DNA of 64,000 bases from Hymenobacter arizonensis (GTDB lineage Bacteria; Bacteroidota; Bacteroidia; Cytophagales; Hymenobacteraceae): assembly GCF_900115775.1 (NCBI RefSeq), contig NZ_FOXS01000002.1, positions 248,001 through 312,000 on the forward strand. Direction: 5' to 3'. Every line of letters begins with the position of its first letter. Positions within the stretch are counted from its first letter, which is position 1. Shown here piece by piece: positions 53,759 through 62,694 of this stretch. The notes beneath the pieces were generated by a model. That model was not told where the DNA came from. It saw only the letters and a list, made by a program, of their open reading frames with translations, and did not search any database. The position numbers and the translations under genes were made by a program.

Positions 53759-54667
53759 ATGCCGGTTCTTTTTCCTCCCGCTTTGCAGCGTGGCCAGCGC
53801 GTGGCCATCGTTAGTCCTGCCCGCAAAATCAGCGCTGCCGAATTGGCGCCTGCCATCGAAACGCTCGAAAGCTGGGGCCTGGAAGTGGTACTGGGCGAAA
53901 GCATAGCCGGCGACCACCACCAGTTTGCCGGCCCCGATGACCTGCGCCGCCGCGACTTTCAGCAGCAGCTTGACGACTCTAGCATCCGGGCTATTCTGTG
54001 CGCCCGGGGCGGCTACGGCACGGCCCGCCTGATAGATGGCCTCGATTTTTCGCGCTTTGCCCAGCAGCCCAAGTGGGTGGCCGGCTTCTCCGACATCACC
54101 GTGCTCAACAGCCACTTGCTCCGGCTCGATTGCGCCAGTATTCACGGCGTGATGCCGGTGCTGTTTCATCAGGAAGGCGGCGAACTGGCTCTTAAGAGCT
54201 TGCGCCGGGCTTTGTTTGGCGAAGCAGCGCTTCCACTGCAAGTTCCACCTCATCCGCTCAACCGCCCTGGCACGGCCACCGGCCAGCTGGTGGGCGGCAA
54301 CCTAAGCTTGCTGCACACCATTACGGGCACGGCCTCGCAGGCCAGTTTTGCGGGCCGCATTCTGTTTCTGGAAGACCTCGACGAATACCTCTACCACATC
54401 GACCGCATGATGCTGCACCTGCACCGCAGCGGGCAGCTGGCGGGCCTGGCCGGGCTGGTGGTTGGCCACTTTTCGCAAATGCGCGACAACACCGTGCCCT
54501 TCGGCAGCGCGGCCGAGGAAATTATTGATTCTTACGCCCAGCTCTACGGGTTCCCGGTTGGCTACAGCTTTCCCGTGGGGCATGAGGCCGACAACATGGC
54601 TCTGGTAGTAGGCAGCGAGGCGCAGTTGGTTGTCGACGCGGCTGGGGCGCGGCTAACGGCGCGGTAG
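53759..54667 (+). CDS. LD-carboxypeptidase, peptidase family S66
   Basis: From the ATG at 53759 the protein is 302 residues. The family blocks are LQRGQRVAIVSPARKI, ILCARGGYGTARLIDGLDF, the nucleophile Ser111 in VAGFSDITVLNSH, Glu205 in LFLEDLDEYLYHIDRMM and His275 in FPVGHEADNM, giving the Ser-Glu-His triad. It removes the terminal D-alanine from tetrapeptide muropeptides during peptidoglycan recycling in the cytosol. The upstream in-frame ATG at 53687 adds a Cys-rich segment foreign to the family. TTTATTTG at about 53729 is one base off a -7 element. Confidence 0.93.
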   Translation: MPVLFPPALQRGQRVAIVSPARKISAAELAPAIETLESWGLEVVLGESIAGDHHQFAGPDDLRRRDFQQQLDDSSIRAILCARGGYGTARLIDGLDFSRFAQQPKWVAGFSDITVLNSHLLRLDCASIHGVMPVLFHQEGGELALKSLRRALFGEAALPLQVPPHPLNRPGTATGQLVGGNLSLLHTITGTASQASFAGRILFLEDLDEYLYHIDRMMLHLHRSGQLAGLAGLVVGHFSQMRDNTVPFGSAAEEIIDSYAQLYGFPVGYSFPVGHEADNMALVVGSEAQLVVDAAGARLTAR

Positions 54668-54688
54668 TGCGCTACTGCGTCGGCCAAG

Positions 54689-55720
54689 CTAGTCCACGTA
54701 CAGCGTCTGCAGCACCGTCTGGCCCACGGCCTTGAGGGTGTTGCGGTCGATAATACTCATGTTGTCGCTGGTGGCGTGGTGGTAGGCGGGAAAGTAGTCG
54801 CTGGAAGAGTTGTAATGGTAAATGTCGACGGTGGGAATGCCGGCCTGGTTGGTGTAGACGTGGTCGTCGGTGATGCCACCGGTGTCGACGTACAAAAAGT
54901 AGTTGGAGTAGCCGAGGCGGTTGGCCACGTTCCAGATTTTGTCGAGCGCAAAGCGGGCGCTGTTGCGCGAGGTTTCCTCACGGGTAAACTTGCCGCCTTT
55001 GGCCCCTACCATGTCGAGTAGCACGCCGTACTCGGCCTTGTAGTTTTTAGGCAACAGGTTTTTGGCCCAATACTGCGAGCCCAGGCACCAGGAATCGGTG
55101 CCGCTGCCTTCGAGCTGGTTTTTTAGGTCGGCCTGCGTGGCGGTGTCGTGGCCCCAGTCTTCGGCGTCGAAGAGGATGAAATCGACGCCTACGTTAGGCG
55201 AAAGGCTGTCGGGCTGGTGGCTGAGCACGCGGGCCATTTCCAGGGCCACGGCCACGGCGCTGGCGCCGTCGGAGGCGCCGTCCATGGGGGCGTTTTTCTT
55301 CTCCTTGTCGTTGTCAGCGAAGGGGCGGGTGTCCCAGTGGCCAAAAATGGCCACGCGGCGGGCGGCCTGCGGCTGGTACTGCACAATAATGTTGCGCGCC
55401 TTAATGTAGGTGCCATCGAAGGTCATGGCCTCAAACGGCTGTTCCATCACCTTCAAGCCGTAGCCTTTGAACTTGGCCACCAGCCAGTTACCAGTTGCCA
55501 CGTGCGCCTTGGAGTTGGGCACACGCGGCCCGAAGGCCACTTGCTTGGCCGTGAAAGCATAGGCCGAGTCGGCGTTGAAGACCGGGGCTTTGGGCAGCGG
55601 AGCTTCGGCGGCGGGGGCAGCGGTGTCGGCGGTTTCGGTAGCCTTTTTGTCGGGGCAGCCAGTGAGAAACAGCAGGCCGGCCAGCGCGGCAAGGGGAAGG
55701 CGGAAGGATGGAAGGCGCAT
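54689..55720 (-). CDS. M28-family zinc lipoprotein, glutaminyl-peptide cyclotransferase type
   Basis: The 343-residue lipoprotein (LLFLTGC, Cys22) has an M28 fold. The zinc-site region includes FGHWDTRPFAD (about 127-136), DGASDGAS (Asp151) and FDAEDWG (Glu187), with a C-terminal His in the YHHATSDN region. DSWCLGSQYWAKN is the block shared with type II glutaminyl cyclases of Bacteroidota rather than classical aminopeptidases. Such enzymes convert N-terminal Gln to pyroglutamate in exported proteins. This fits the many ...A|Q signal cleavage sites in the window. An aminopeptidase role cannot be excluded. The repeat at 55728 starts 8 bases upstream of its start codon. Confidence 0.85.
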   Translation of the reverse strand: MRLPSFRLPLAALAGLLFLTGCPDKKATETADTAAPAAEAPLPKAPVFNADSAYAFTAKQVAFGPRVPNSKAHVATGNWLVAKFKGYGLKVMEQPFEAMTFDGTYIKARNIIVQYQPQAARRVAIFGHWDTRPFADNDKEKKNAPMDGASDGASAVAVALEMARVLSHQPDSLSPNVGVDFILFDAEDWGHDTATQADLKNQLEGSGTDSWCLGSQYWAKNLLPKNYKAEYGVLLDMVGAKGGKFTREETSRNSARFALDKIWNVANRLGYSNYFLYVDTGGITDDHVYTNQAGIPTVDIYHYNSSSDYFPAYHHATSDNMSIIDRNTLKAVGQTVLQTLYVD

Positions 55721-55727
55721 GGGTTGT

Positions 55728-55834
55728 CTGTCATCCTGAGCGCAGCGAAGGACCTTATCGCGCCAGGTGTCTTATGATTAGTAGCTCAACCGGCGCCAGC
55801 GTGATAAGATGCTTCGCTGCGCTCAGCATGACAG
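55728..55834. repeat. Intergenic inverted repeat (GAGCGCAGCGAAG type)
   Basis: CTGTCATCCTGAGCGCAGCG and ATGCTTCGCTGCGCTCAGCA pair over about 37 bases around a 33-base spacer. It is the same family as 5245-5332, 8198-8425 and 12552-12644. It separates the cysS stop from the M28 gene. Confidence 0.85.
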
Positions 55835-55836
55835 AA

Positions 55837-57321
55837 TTATTCCTCGCTGTAGGCCCACTCCACCCCGGCCTTGGTGTCTTTGATGACGATGCCCTGGCCT
55901 TTGAGTGCGGCGCGAATCAAATCTACTTTGTCGTAGGCTTTTTCGGCTTTGGCTTCGGCGTAGAAGCTCAGCGTGAGCTCGAGCAGCTGCTCGGCGTTGG
56001 CGCGAGGCTCGTCTACGAGGCCGAGGATGGTGGTAACCACCGTGCGGTACGTGTCCACGGCCTCGGTCAGGGCCGCGGCCGATACTTCGGCCAGGGCCGC
56101 CGGCGTGGTGGCCAGGGTGTTGAATTTGCGGAGCAAGTTAAACAGGCTGGCGATGCTGCGAGCGGTATTCAGGTCGTCGTTGAGGCCGGTGAAGATGTCG
56201 GCGGTGAGCTTGCGCAGGTCGGCATCGCCAGATAGCTCGGCGCCATCGGCGGTGGGCACCAGCTTCTCAAGCAGGCGCAGGCCGTTCATCAGCTTGCGGT
56301 AGCCTTTGCGCGCAGCCTGCAGGGCGTCGTCGCTCACGTCAACCGGGCTGCGGTAGTGGGCTTGCAGCAGGAAGAAACGCACCACCATGGGCGAGTAGCC
56401 CGACGCCAGCGGGCCGGTGGGGCCCTTGAACATGTCGCCGAGCAGCACGAAGTTGCCGAGGCTCTTGCTCATCTTGGTGCCGTTGACGGTAATCATGTTG
56501 TTGTGCACCCAGAAGCGGGCTTCGTCGGTGTGCGAGTGGCTGCCCTGGCTCTGCGCAATCTCGCACTCGTGGTGCGGGAACATTAGGTCGAGCCCGCCGC
56601 CGTGGATGTCGGACAGGTTGCCGAGGTACTTGCGGCTCATGGCCGAGCACTCGAGGTGCCAGCCGGGGAAGCCTTCGCCCCAGGGCGAGGGCCAGCGCAT
56701 GATGTGCTCGGGCGAGGCGTTTTTCCAGAGCGCAAAGTCCAGGGGGCTGCGCTTTTCGCTCTGGCCTTCGAGGTTGGCGCGGGTGCCGGCCAGCTGGTCC
56801 TCAATGCTGCGGTTCGAGAGCTTGCCGTAGCGCTGGTTTTCGTTGTACTTGGGCACGTCGAAATACACCGAGCCGTTCACCTCGTAGGCCAGGCCGTTGG
56901 CCATGATTTCTTCCACCACCTGAATCTGCTCGATGATATGGCCGCTGGCCTGGGGCTCGATGTCGGGCGGCAAGCAGCCTAGCGCCAGCATGTGCTGGCG
57001 GTAGCGGTTCACGAAGTGCTGGGCCACTTGCATGGGCTCGATACGAGCGGCGCGGGCGGCCTTTTCCATCTTGTCCTCGCCGGTGTCGGCGTCGCTTTCG
57101 AGGTGGCCCACGTCGGTCACGTTGCGCACGTAGCGCACCTGGTAGTTGAGGTGGCGCAGATAGCGGGTGAGCACGTCGAATACCACGGGACCGCGGGCGT
57201 TGCCCAGGTGGGCCTCGCTGTACACGGTGGGCCCGCACAGGTACACGCCCACCTGGGGCGGGTGCACGGGCTGGAATTCTTCTTTTTTGCGGGTAAGCGT
57301 GTTATAAAGCGAGAGCGACAT
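55837..57321 (-). CDS. cysS: Cysteine--tRNA ligase
   Basis: The 494-residue class I synthetase starts [18 protein letters not shown]. Zinc ligands are Cys29 ([20 protein letters not shown], which includes the HIGH-like AHLGN), the Cys in WHLECSAMS and the His/Glu in [19 protein letters not shown] is the KMSKS loop. The C-terminal helical DALR domain has [17 protein letters not shown]. It charges tRNA-Cys. The start at 57321 is firm from family alignment. A perfect -7 promoter element ends only 5 bases before this ATG, so the mRNA is probably leaderless. Longer in-frame starts up to 57528 run into an inverted repeat. Confidence 0.97.
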   Translation of the reverse strand: MSLSLYNTLTRKKEEFQPVHPPQVGVYLCGPTVYSEAHLGNARGPVVFDVLTRYLRHLNYQVRYVRNVTDVGHLESDADTGEDKMEKAARAARIEPMQVAQHFVNRYRQHMLALGCLPPDIEPQASGHIIEQIQVVEEIMANGLAYEVNGSVYFDVPKYNENQRYGKLSNRSIEDQLAGTRANLEGQSEKRSPLDFALWKNASPEHIMRWPSPWGEGFPGWHLECSAMSRKYLGNLSDIHGGGLDLMFPHHECEIAQSQGSHSHTDEARFWVHNNMITVNGTKMSKSLGNFVLLGDMFKGPTGPLASGYSPMVVRFFLLQAHYRSPVDVSDDALQAARKGYRKLMNGLRLLEKLVPTADGAELSGDADLRKLTADIFTGLNDDLNTARSIASLFNLLRKFNTLATTPAALAEVSAAALTEAVDTYRTVVTTILGLVDEPRANAEQLLELTLSFYAEAKAEKAYDKVDLIRAALKGQGIVIKDTKAGVEWAYSEE

Positions 57322-57325
57322 AGTG

Positions 57326-57333
57326 CAAAGGTA
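57326..57333 (-). promoter_or_regulatory. -7 promoter element abutting the cysS start
   Basis: The minus strand reads TACCTTTG followed by CACT and the cysS ATG. With the usual spacing, transcription starts within a few bases of the ATG, leaving essentially no 5' leader. Confidence 0.6.
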
Positions 57334-57342
57334 GCGGGCAGT

Positions 57343-57585
57343 AGAACGATAACTCCCCTCCTTACCAAGGAGGGGATGTTCGAGCCAAAGGCTCGGACGG
57401 GGGTGGTTGGGGCGTTGAACGGTGGGCGAACAACACGCGACCGTCGAACCCTGGGAAATAATACGTGACAAGTAGGCATCAGGCATCGTTCGGGTGTCGT
57501 TCATTCCTCGTTCAACGAATGCAACCACCCCAGCTGACGCTTCGCGTCAGCATCCCCTCCTTGGTAAGGAGGGGAGTTACGTTCT
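57343..57585. repeat. Large inverted repeat (AACTCCCCTCCTTACCAAGG type)
   Basis: The outer arms AGAACGATAACTCCCCTCC and GGAGGGGAGTTACGTTCT, each with an internal CCTCC-TTACCAA-GGAGG hairpin, enclose an inner segment including GGGGGTGGTTGG and CAACCACCCC. It fills the cysS-EEP gap and reaches the stop codon of the EEP gene. Confidence 0.85.
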
Positions 57586-58768
57586 ATTTGCGCAGCTGGT
57601 ACAACGCTTCGATGGGAAAATGGTCGCTCCATTGAATCTCGCGGTGCACGCGGCAGTCCAACACGTCCCATTTCGGCCCGGCAAACTGCTGGTCGATGCG
57701 CAGGCCGGGCAGTTTACCGTTGTAGGTGGCGCCTGGGCCAGTGCCAGCAGTGGCCCAGGCGTTTTGCATGCGGTCGGCCAGTTGGTCGTAGACGTAGGAA
57801 TAGGGCAGGTCGTTGAGGTCGCCGGCCAGCAAAACGGGGTAGGGCGAGCGGGCCGCGTGCCCGAGCACCGTATCGATTTGCGCGCCGCGGGCCACGGCGC
57901 CGTTGCGGAAGCGGCGGAGCAGGTTGGGGGCTTTTTGGCGCAGGCCGGCGCGGCTGGTGGTGGCGGTCACGATGTCGGCCTCCTCCATGCTCATGCTTTG
58001 CAGGTGCATGTTGTAGACCCGGATGGTGTCGGGGCGGCTGCGGCTGGTGCGGTTAGCGGGGCGAGCCAGGTCGGCCCACATGGCGTGGTTCTGGGTAAGG
58101 CGACCGAAGGGAATGGTGCCGCGGCGCACAATCTTAAACCGCGAAAAGATGGCTAGGCCAAACTCGGCCCCGATGCCGTTGGTGAGCGTGACCGATATAA
58201 AGGAGTGGCGGCCAGTTTCGCGGCCGATTTTGTCGTCGGTTTGAAACAGGTTTTTGTCGTCGCGCGAGCCGCGGGGCTCGTTGTAGTATTCCTGCAGGCA
58301 GAGCACATCGGCCGGGCTGTCGGCTAGCCAGCGAATAAACTCTTTGGACGACGTGTTATCCGAGTCGCGCAGCTGCGAATACACGTTGAAAATCCGCACG
58401 TTAGACGACAGCAACGAAACTTTATCTGCTTCCGGCTTGAAGAAAGTGGAATGCAGCGTTTTGCCTCCCGGCAGCTCCCGTTCCTTTTCGATGGTTGCGG
58501 CCTTGGCACGAAACAGGTTCAAGGCCAGGCCGCGCTGCACTTGGGGCCAGGTAAGGGCCAGGACCACAATTGGCAGGATGGCTACCCGCCAGTTGCGCCG
58601 TAGCCAGTACAGCGCCAGCAGCGCCGTGAGCAGCAGGGCCCCCGGCGTGGTTAGTGCCCCGAATACTACCGGCCAAAACGCCCCCGCCGGCACCTGCTGG
58701 CAGGCAATGGCCAGCAGCAGCCACGCCAGGGTGAGCAAGGTGATTTTAAAAGCAAATGAGCGGCGCAC
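57584..58768 (-). CDS. Membrane-anchored endonuclease/exonuclease/phosphatase (EEP) family protein
   Basis: I chose the GTG at 58768 (residues VRRSFAFKITLL, giving 394 residues). The longer ATG at 58810 lies upstream of a perfect -7 promoter element. Three N-terminal hydrophobic segments (LLTLAWLLLAIAC, LLLTALLALYWL, VAILPIVVLALTW) precede an EEP domain. The domain shows LSSNVRIFN (usually N at the metal site), DVLCLQEYY (metal-ligand Glu), VYNMHLQS, LLAGDLNDLPYSYVYDQL and the final SDHFPI. EEP enzymes cleave phosphodiester or phosphomonoester bonds in nucleic acids, lipids or other substrates. The membrane anchor suggests a periplasmic or lipid-linked substrate, but this is not known. Confidence 0.88.
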   Translation of the reverse strand: MRRSFAFKITLLTLAWLLLAIACQQVPAGAFWPVVFGALTTPGALLLTALLALYWLRRNWRVAILPIVVLALTWPQVQRGLALNLFRAKAATIEKERELPGGKTLHSTFFKPEADKVSLLSSNVRIFNVYSQLRDSDNTSSKEFIRWLADSPADVLCLQEYYNEPRGSRDDKNLFQTDDKIGRETGRHSFISVTLTNGIGAEFGLAIFSRFKIVRRGTIPFGRLTQNHAMWADLARPANRTSRSRPDTIRVYNMHLQSMSMEEADIVTATTSRAGLRQKAPNLLRRFRNGAVARGAQIDTVLGHAARSPYPVLLAGDLNDLPYSYVYDQLADRMQNAWATAGTGPGATYNGKLPGLRIDQQFAGPKWDVLDCRVHREIQWSDHFPIEALYQLRK

Positions 58769-58788
58769 GGCACGAGTTAGAAGGGCCG

Positions 58789-58796
58789 CAAAGGTA
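58789..58796 (-). promoter_or_regulatory. -7 promoter element of the EEP-family gene
   Basis: The minus strand reads TACCTTTG, identical to the elements before cysS and dxs, and lies 20 bases upstream of the GTG start at 58768. It argues against the longer ATG start at 58810. Confidence 0.6.
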
Positions 58797-59006
58797 GCGG
58801 CGGCCGGCAAAGCCGATTGGCCATCCAGAGTTATTTATCTTTAGACCTTTAGCTGCCATCTGATTTTTACGCTAATGAGTCTGGTTGAATTACCAAGCAC
58901 TGCTTCCATGGAGTTTGCGCATCGGTAAGCTGACTCGATGCCTAAGAAACCCGCTGATTCGGCTGTTTCCGTCACCATTTCCATCCCTTCTGCCCTCAAC
59001 TTCTAC

Positions 59007-62000
59007 ATGCTCCAACTTCTCCGCGCTGTGCAGCTGTGCCTTTTGGCGATGTTGCCTTTAACCTCTTCGCTGGCGGCACCAGCACCCGCGCGGGTTTTTT
59101 CGGCAGAGCCCGAAGCGCCCAGCCTGGAATTTATTCAGAACAAGGGGCAGTGGGACAGCCGGGTGCGCTACCAGGCGGCCCTGCCCGCGGGGTGCCTCTT
59201 TGTGCAGAGCCGCGCCCTGACGTATAATTTTATCGACCCGGCGGCGCTTCGCCACCACCATGAGGGCGCGCGCAGCCTGGCCCCGCTCGCTGCCACCGAA
59301 GCCGAGGCCACCATTGCGGGCCACGCCTACACCGTGCACTTTGAGCAGGCCAATGCCAACGTCCGCCTCACGGCCGAGGGCCCCACGGCGGGCGAGCGCA
59401 ACTATTTTATGGGCAGCGACGCCCGGCGCTGGGCCAGCCACGTGGGCGCGTTTCGCCGCCTGCGCTACGCCGGCCTCTGGCCCGGCATCGACCTGACGCT
59501 GTACGAGAACTCGGGCAACAACCTGGAATACGACGTGCTGCTGGCGCCGCGCGCCAACCCCGCCCGCGTGGCCCTGCGCTACGAAGGCGCCGCGGGCCTC
59601 TCTCTGGATGCCGCCGGCAACCTGGTGGTGAAAACTACCGTGGGCACCACCACCGAGCTGGCCCCCAAAGCTTGGCAGCTGGACGCCGCGGGCCGGCAGC
59701 AGCCCGTGGCCTGCCGCTACGTGCTCAGTGGCCGCACCCTCACCTTCGCCCTCGGGGCCTACGACAAGTCGCGCGCCCTGACCATCGACCCCACCGTGCA
59801 GTTTTCGACCCTCACCGGCTCGACAGCCGACAACTGGGGCTTCACGGCGACCTATGACGAAGCGGGCAACATGTACTCGGGCGGCATTGTGTTCAACACG
59901 GGCGGGTCGTTCCCGGCCACCCCCGGCGCTTACCGCACCACCTTCAGCAGCGCCCTGGACATGGCGCTTATCAAGTACAACACCGCCGTGACGGGAGCCG
60001 CTTCCCGAGTTTGGGCCACCTACCTGGGGGGCAGCGACGCCGACTATCCGCACAGCCTGGTGGTGAATGCCCAGAACGAGCTGGTGGTACTTGGCAGCAC
60101 CTCGTCATTGAACTACCCTACGTCGAGCGGGGCCGTGCAAGGCAGCTTTGGCGGCGGCACGTCGGTGCGGGGCTACAGCTCGGCCGATGCGGTTTATAAC
60201 ATGCCCAATGGGTCGGACATGGTGGTGAGCCGCCTGAGTGCCAACGGCAGCGCTCTGCTGGCCAGCACCTTCTTGGGTGGAAGCGGCAACGACGGCGTGG
60301 CAGCATCGGTGCTGTGGACGAACTACGGCGACGCTTTCCGAGGCGACGTGCTGCTCGACGACGCGGGCAACGTGTACATCGCCTCGGTCACGAGTTCGAG
60401 CAATTTTCCGGGCCTTGCCCGAGGGTTTAACCCCACGTACCGGGCGGGGGGCACCGATGGCATATTGTGCAAGCTCCCGCCAGCCCTGAACGCCGTGACC
60501 TGGGCCGGCTACCTCGGCGGCAGCGGGCAGGACGCGGCCTACTCGGTGCAGCGCGACGGCCAGGGGCGGGTGTACGTATGCGGGGGCACTACTTCGCGCA
60601 ATTTCCCGGTCACGGCCGGCACCTACCTGGCCGCTACCCCACCCAACCCCGGCACGCTTACCATTGGCAGCATCGATGGCTTTGTGGCCCGCGTCAGCGC
60701 CGACGGCCGCACCCTGGAGCGGGCCAGCCTCATTGGCACCAACGACTACGACCAAGCGTACTTTTTGCAGCTCGACGTGGCCGGCAACGCCTACCTCTAT
60801 GGACAAACGTTCGGCGCTTTCCCCAGAACAACGGGTTTGTTCGGCAATGCCAACGGCACCCAGTTTATTCAAAAGCTAAACCCCGACCTCACCGCCAGCT
60901 TGTACAGCACTGCCTTCGGCACCCGCAGCGGCCCCAATAATGGACCCAACCTGGTGCCCACAGCCTTCCTGGTCGATGAATGCGAGCGGGTGTACATCAG
61001 CGGCTGGGGCGGTACTGTGAATGCCGGCAATATCGGGGGCAGCACCACGGGGCTGCTCACCACGTCCGGGGCCGTGCAACGCGCCACCGACGGCAGCGAT
61101 TTTTACCTGGCGCAGTTCCAGGCCGGCATGGGCGATGTGGAGTACGCCACTTTCTTTGGCCAGCAGGGCTCCAACGAGCACGTCGACGGTGGCACGTCGC
61201 GCTTCGACAAGCGGGGCGTGGTATACCAGGCCGTGTGCGCCGGCTGCGGGGGCCGGCAGGGTTTTCCGGTGCCCCCCACCGCGGGCTCCTACACCACCCG
61301 CAACGGCAGCACAAACTGCAACAACGCGGCGTTTAAGATGAGCTTCGAAATCATTCAGGCCGACCCCGGCCCCCGGCGCTACGTGTGCCTGGACAACGGA
61401 CCTATTACGCTTGGCGGCTCGCCGACGGGCGGGGTCTGGGCCGGGCCCGGGGTGCAGGCCATCGCCGGTGGCGGCTACCGCTTTGTGCCGGCAGCGGTGG
61501 GGCCGGGCCAATACCTTATCAACTATACCGTGACGGCTACGGGCACCTGCCAGAGCACCCGCACGGTGCGCTACCTGGTGGCCCCGACCGTTGCTCCTGC
61601 CATTACCTCCCTGCCGCCGCAATGCACCACCATGCCCAGCATGGCCCTTGTGGCCACCCCAGCGGGCGGCACCTTTAGCGGGCCCGGCGTGAGCGGCAAC
61701 CAGTTCAACCCCGCCGCGGCGGGCCCCGGCACCCATACCCTCTCCTACTCGGTTTCCGATTCGATGGGTTGTGGCCTGACGAGCCGGCAGGTGGTGGTGA
61801 GCGCGCCACTAGCCGTGACCCCCGGCCCCACCATCACGCTTTGTGCCGACGAGATGCAGCCGTTTCAGCTGCAGGGCTTCGGGCCCGCGGGAGGCACCTG
61901 GAGTGGCACTGGCGTCACGGCCAGCGGCTTTTTCTCCCCGCCCAACACCAACAACCGCGGCGGCCTGTTTCCCCTCACCTACACCGTGACGCAGGGCGCT

Positions 62001-62549
62001 TGCTCCACCGTGGCCACTCGGCTGGTGGTGCTGGCGCCCACCTCCATGCAAAACGTGGAGCTAAACCTGCCGGTGTGCGCCGCCGCACCCCAGTACGCCG
62101 GCCTCGCGCCCTTCGACTGCCCGCTGGCGCCGGTGCTGCTGGCGCCCAATGCCACCTACCGCTGGGACTTTGGCGACGGCAGCCCCACCAGCACCGAGGC
62201 CACGCCCACCCACCGCTACGAGCAGCCGGGCACCTACCGCGTCACCCTCACGGCCCGCTACGGCAACTGCGAAGTCCTCACCGGCTTCTCGCCCGTGGTC
62301 ATCGGGGAGGTGTTTGTGCCCAACATCATCACCCCCAACGACGACCAACAAAACCAAACCTTCCGGCCCACCTTCAGCTGCCGCCCGGCTTCGCTGGAAG
62401 TGTTTACGCGCTGGGGCCAGCGGGTATACCAGACCAATAATTACCAGAATAACTGGGACGCCAAGGGCCTGGAGAACGGCATCTACTACTACCTGCTGCG
62501 CGACGCCGACGACCGCCGCCTCAAGGGCTGGGTGGAAGTGCGCCGGTAG
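59007..62549 (+). CDS. Giant SBBP/PKD surface protein with type B T9SS (gliding-motility-associated) domain
   Basis: From the ATG at 59007 the protein has 1180 residues with a signal peptide (LLAMLPLTSSLAAP). An N-terminal DUF7948-like region (LEFIQNKGQWDSRVRYQAAL to DPTVQFSTLTG) leads into many beta-propeller SBBP repeats (YDEAGNMYSGGI, YLGGSDADYPHSL, LDDAGNVYIASV, YLGGSGQDAAYSV). Ig-like modules and a PKD domain (YRWDFGDGSPTSTEATPTHR) follow. The C-terminus (VFVPNIITPNDDQQNQTF to the end) is the gliding-motility-type sorting domain, so export and surface attachment by T9SS are expected. The ATG at 58938 adds 23 residues before the signal peptide and is less likely. Confidence 0.9.
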   Translation: MLQLLRAVQLCLLAMLPLTSSLAAPAPARVFSAEPEAPSLEFIQNKGQWDSRVRYQAALPAGCLFVQSRALTYNFIDPAALRHHHEGARSLAPLAATEAEATIAGHAYTVHFEQANANVRLTAEGPTAGERNYFMGSDARRWASHVGAFRRLRYAGLWPGIDLTLYENSGNNLEYDVLLAPRANPARVALRYEGAAGLSLDAAGNLVVKTTVGTTTELAPKAWQLDAAGRQQPVACRYVLSGRTLTFALGAYDKSRALTIDPTVQFSTLTGSTADNWGFTATYDEAGNMYSGGIVFNTGGSFPATPGAYRTTFSSALDMALIKYNTAVTGAASRVWATYLGGSDADYPHSLVVNAQNELVVLGSTSSLNYPTSSGAVQGSFGGGTSVRGYSSADAVYNMPNGSDMVVSRLSANGSALLASTFLGGSGNDGVAASVLWTNYGDAFRGDVLLDDAGNVYIASVTSSSNFPGLARGFNPTYRAGGTDGILCKLPPALNAVTWAGYLGGSGQDAAYSVQRDGQGRVYVCGGTTSRNFPVTAGTYLAATPPNPGTLTIGSIDGFVARVSADGRTLERASLIGTNDYDQAYFLQLDVAGNAYLYGQTFGAFPRTTGLFGNANGTQFIQKLNPDLTASLYSTAFGTRSGPNNGPNLVPTAFLVDECERVYISGWGGTVNAGNIGGSTTGLLTTSGAVQRATDGSDFYLAQFQAGMGDVEYATFFGQQGSNEHVDGGTSRFDKRGVVYQAVCAGCGGRQGFPVPPTAGSYTTRNGSTNCNNAAFKMSFEIIQADPGPRRYVCLDNGPITLGGSPTGGVWAGPGVQAIAGGGYRFVPAAVGPGQYLINYTVTATGTCQSTRTVRYLVAPTVAPAITSLPPQCTTMPSMALVATPAGGTFSGPGVSGNQFNPAAAGPGTHTLSYSVSDSMGCGLTSRQVVVSAPLAVTPGPTITLCADEMQPFQLQGFGPAGGTWSGTGVTASGFFSPPNTNNRGGLFPLTYTVTQGACSTVATRLVVLAPTSMQNVELNLPVCAAAPQYAGLAPFDCPLAPVLLAPNATYRWDFGDGSPTSTEATPTHRYEQPGTYRVTLTARYGNCEVLTGFSPVVIGEVFVPNIITPNDDQQNQTFRPTFSCRPASLEVFTRWGQRVYQTNNYQNNWDAKGLENGIYYYLLRDADDRRLKGWVEVRR

Positions 62550-62694
62550 GGCGCGGACCCTTTCGCACGAGTTCGCGGCAAGCACTGGCCTTGTCGCATC
62601 TAAACATATATTTATAAGTTTTTAGAAAGACCAATACTCATAGTTCCGCTAGAGAATTCCATTATTCGTTTGCCCTATTCGCCCTTTTCCTTGC

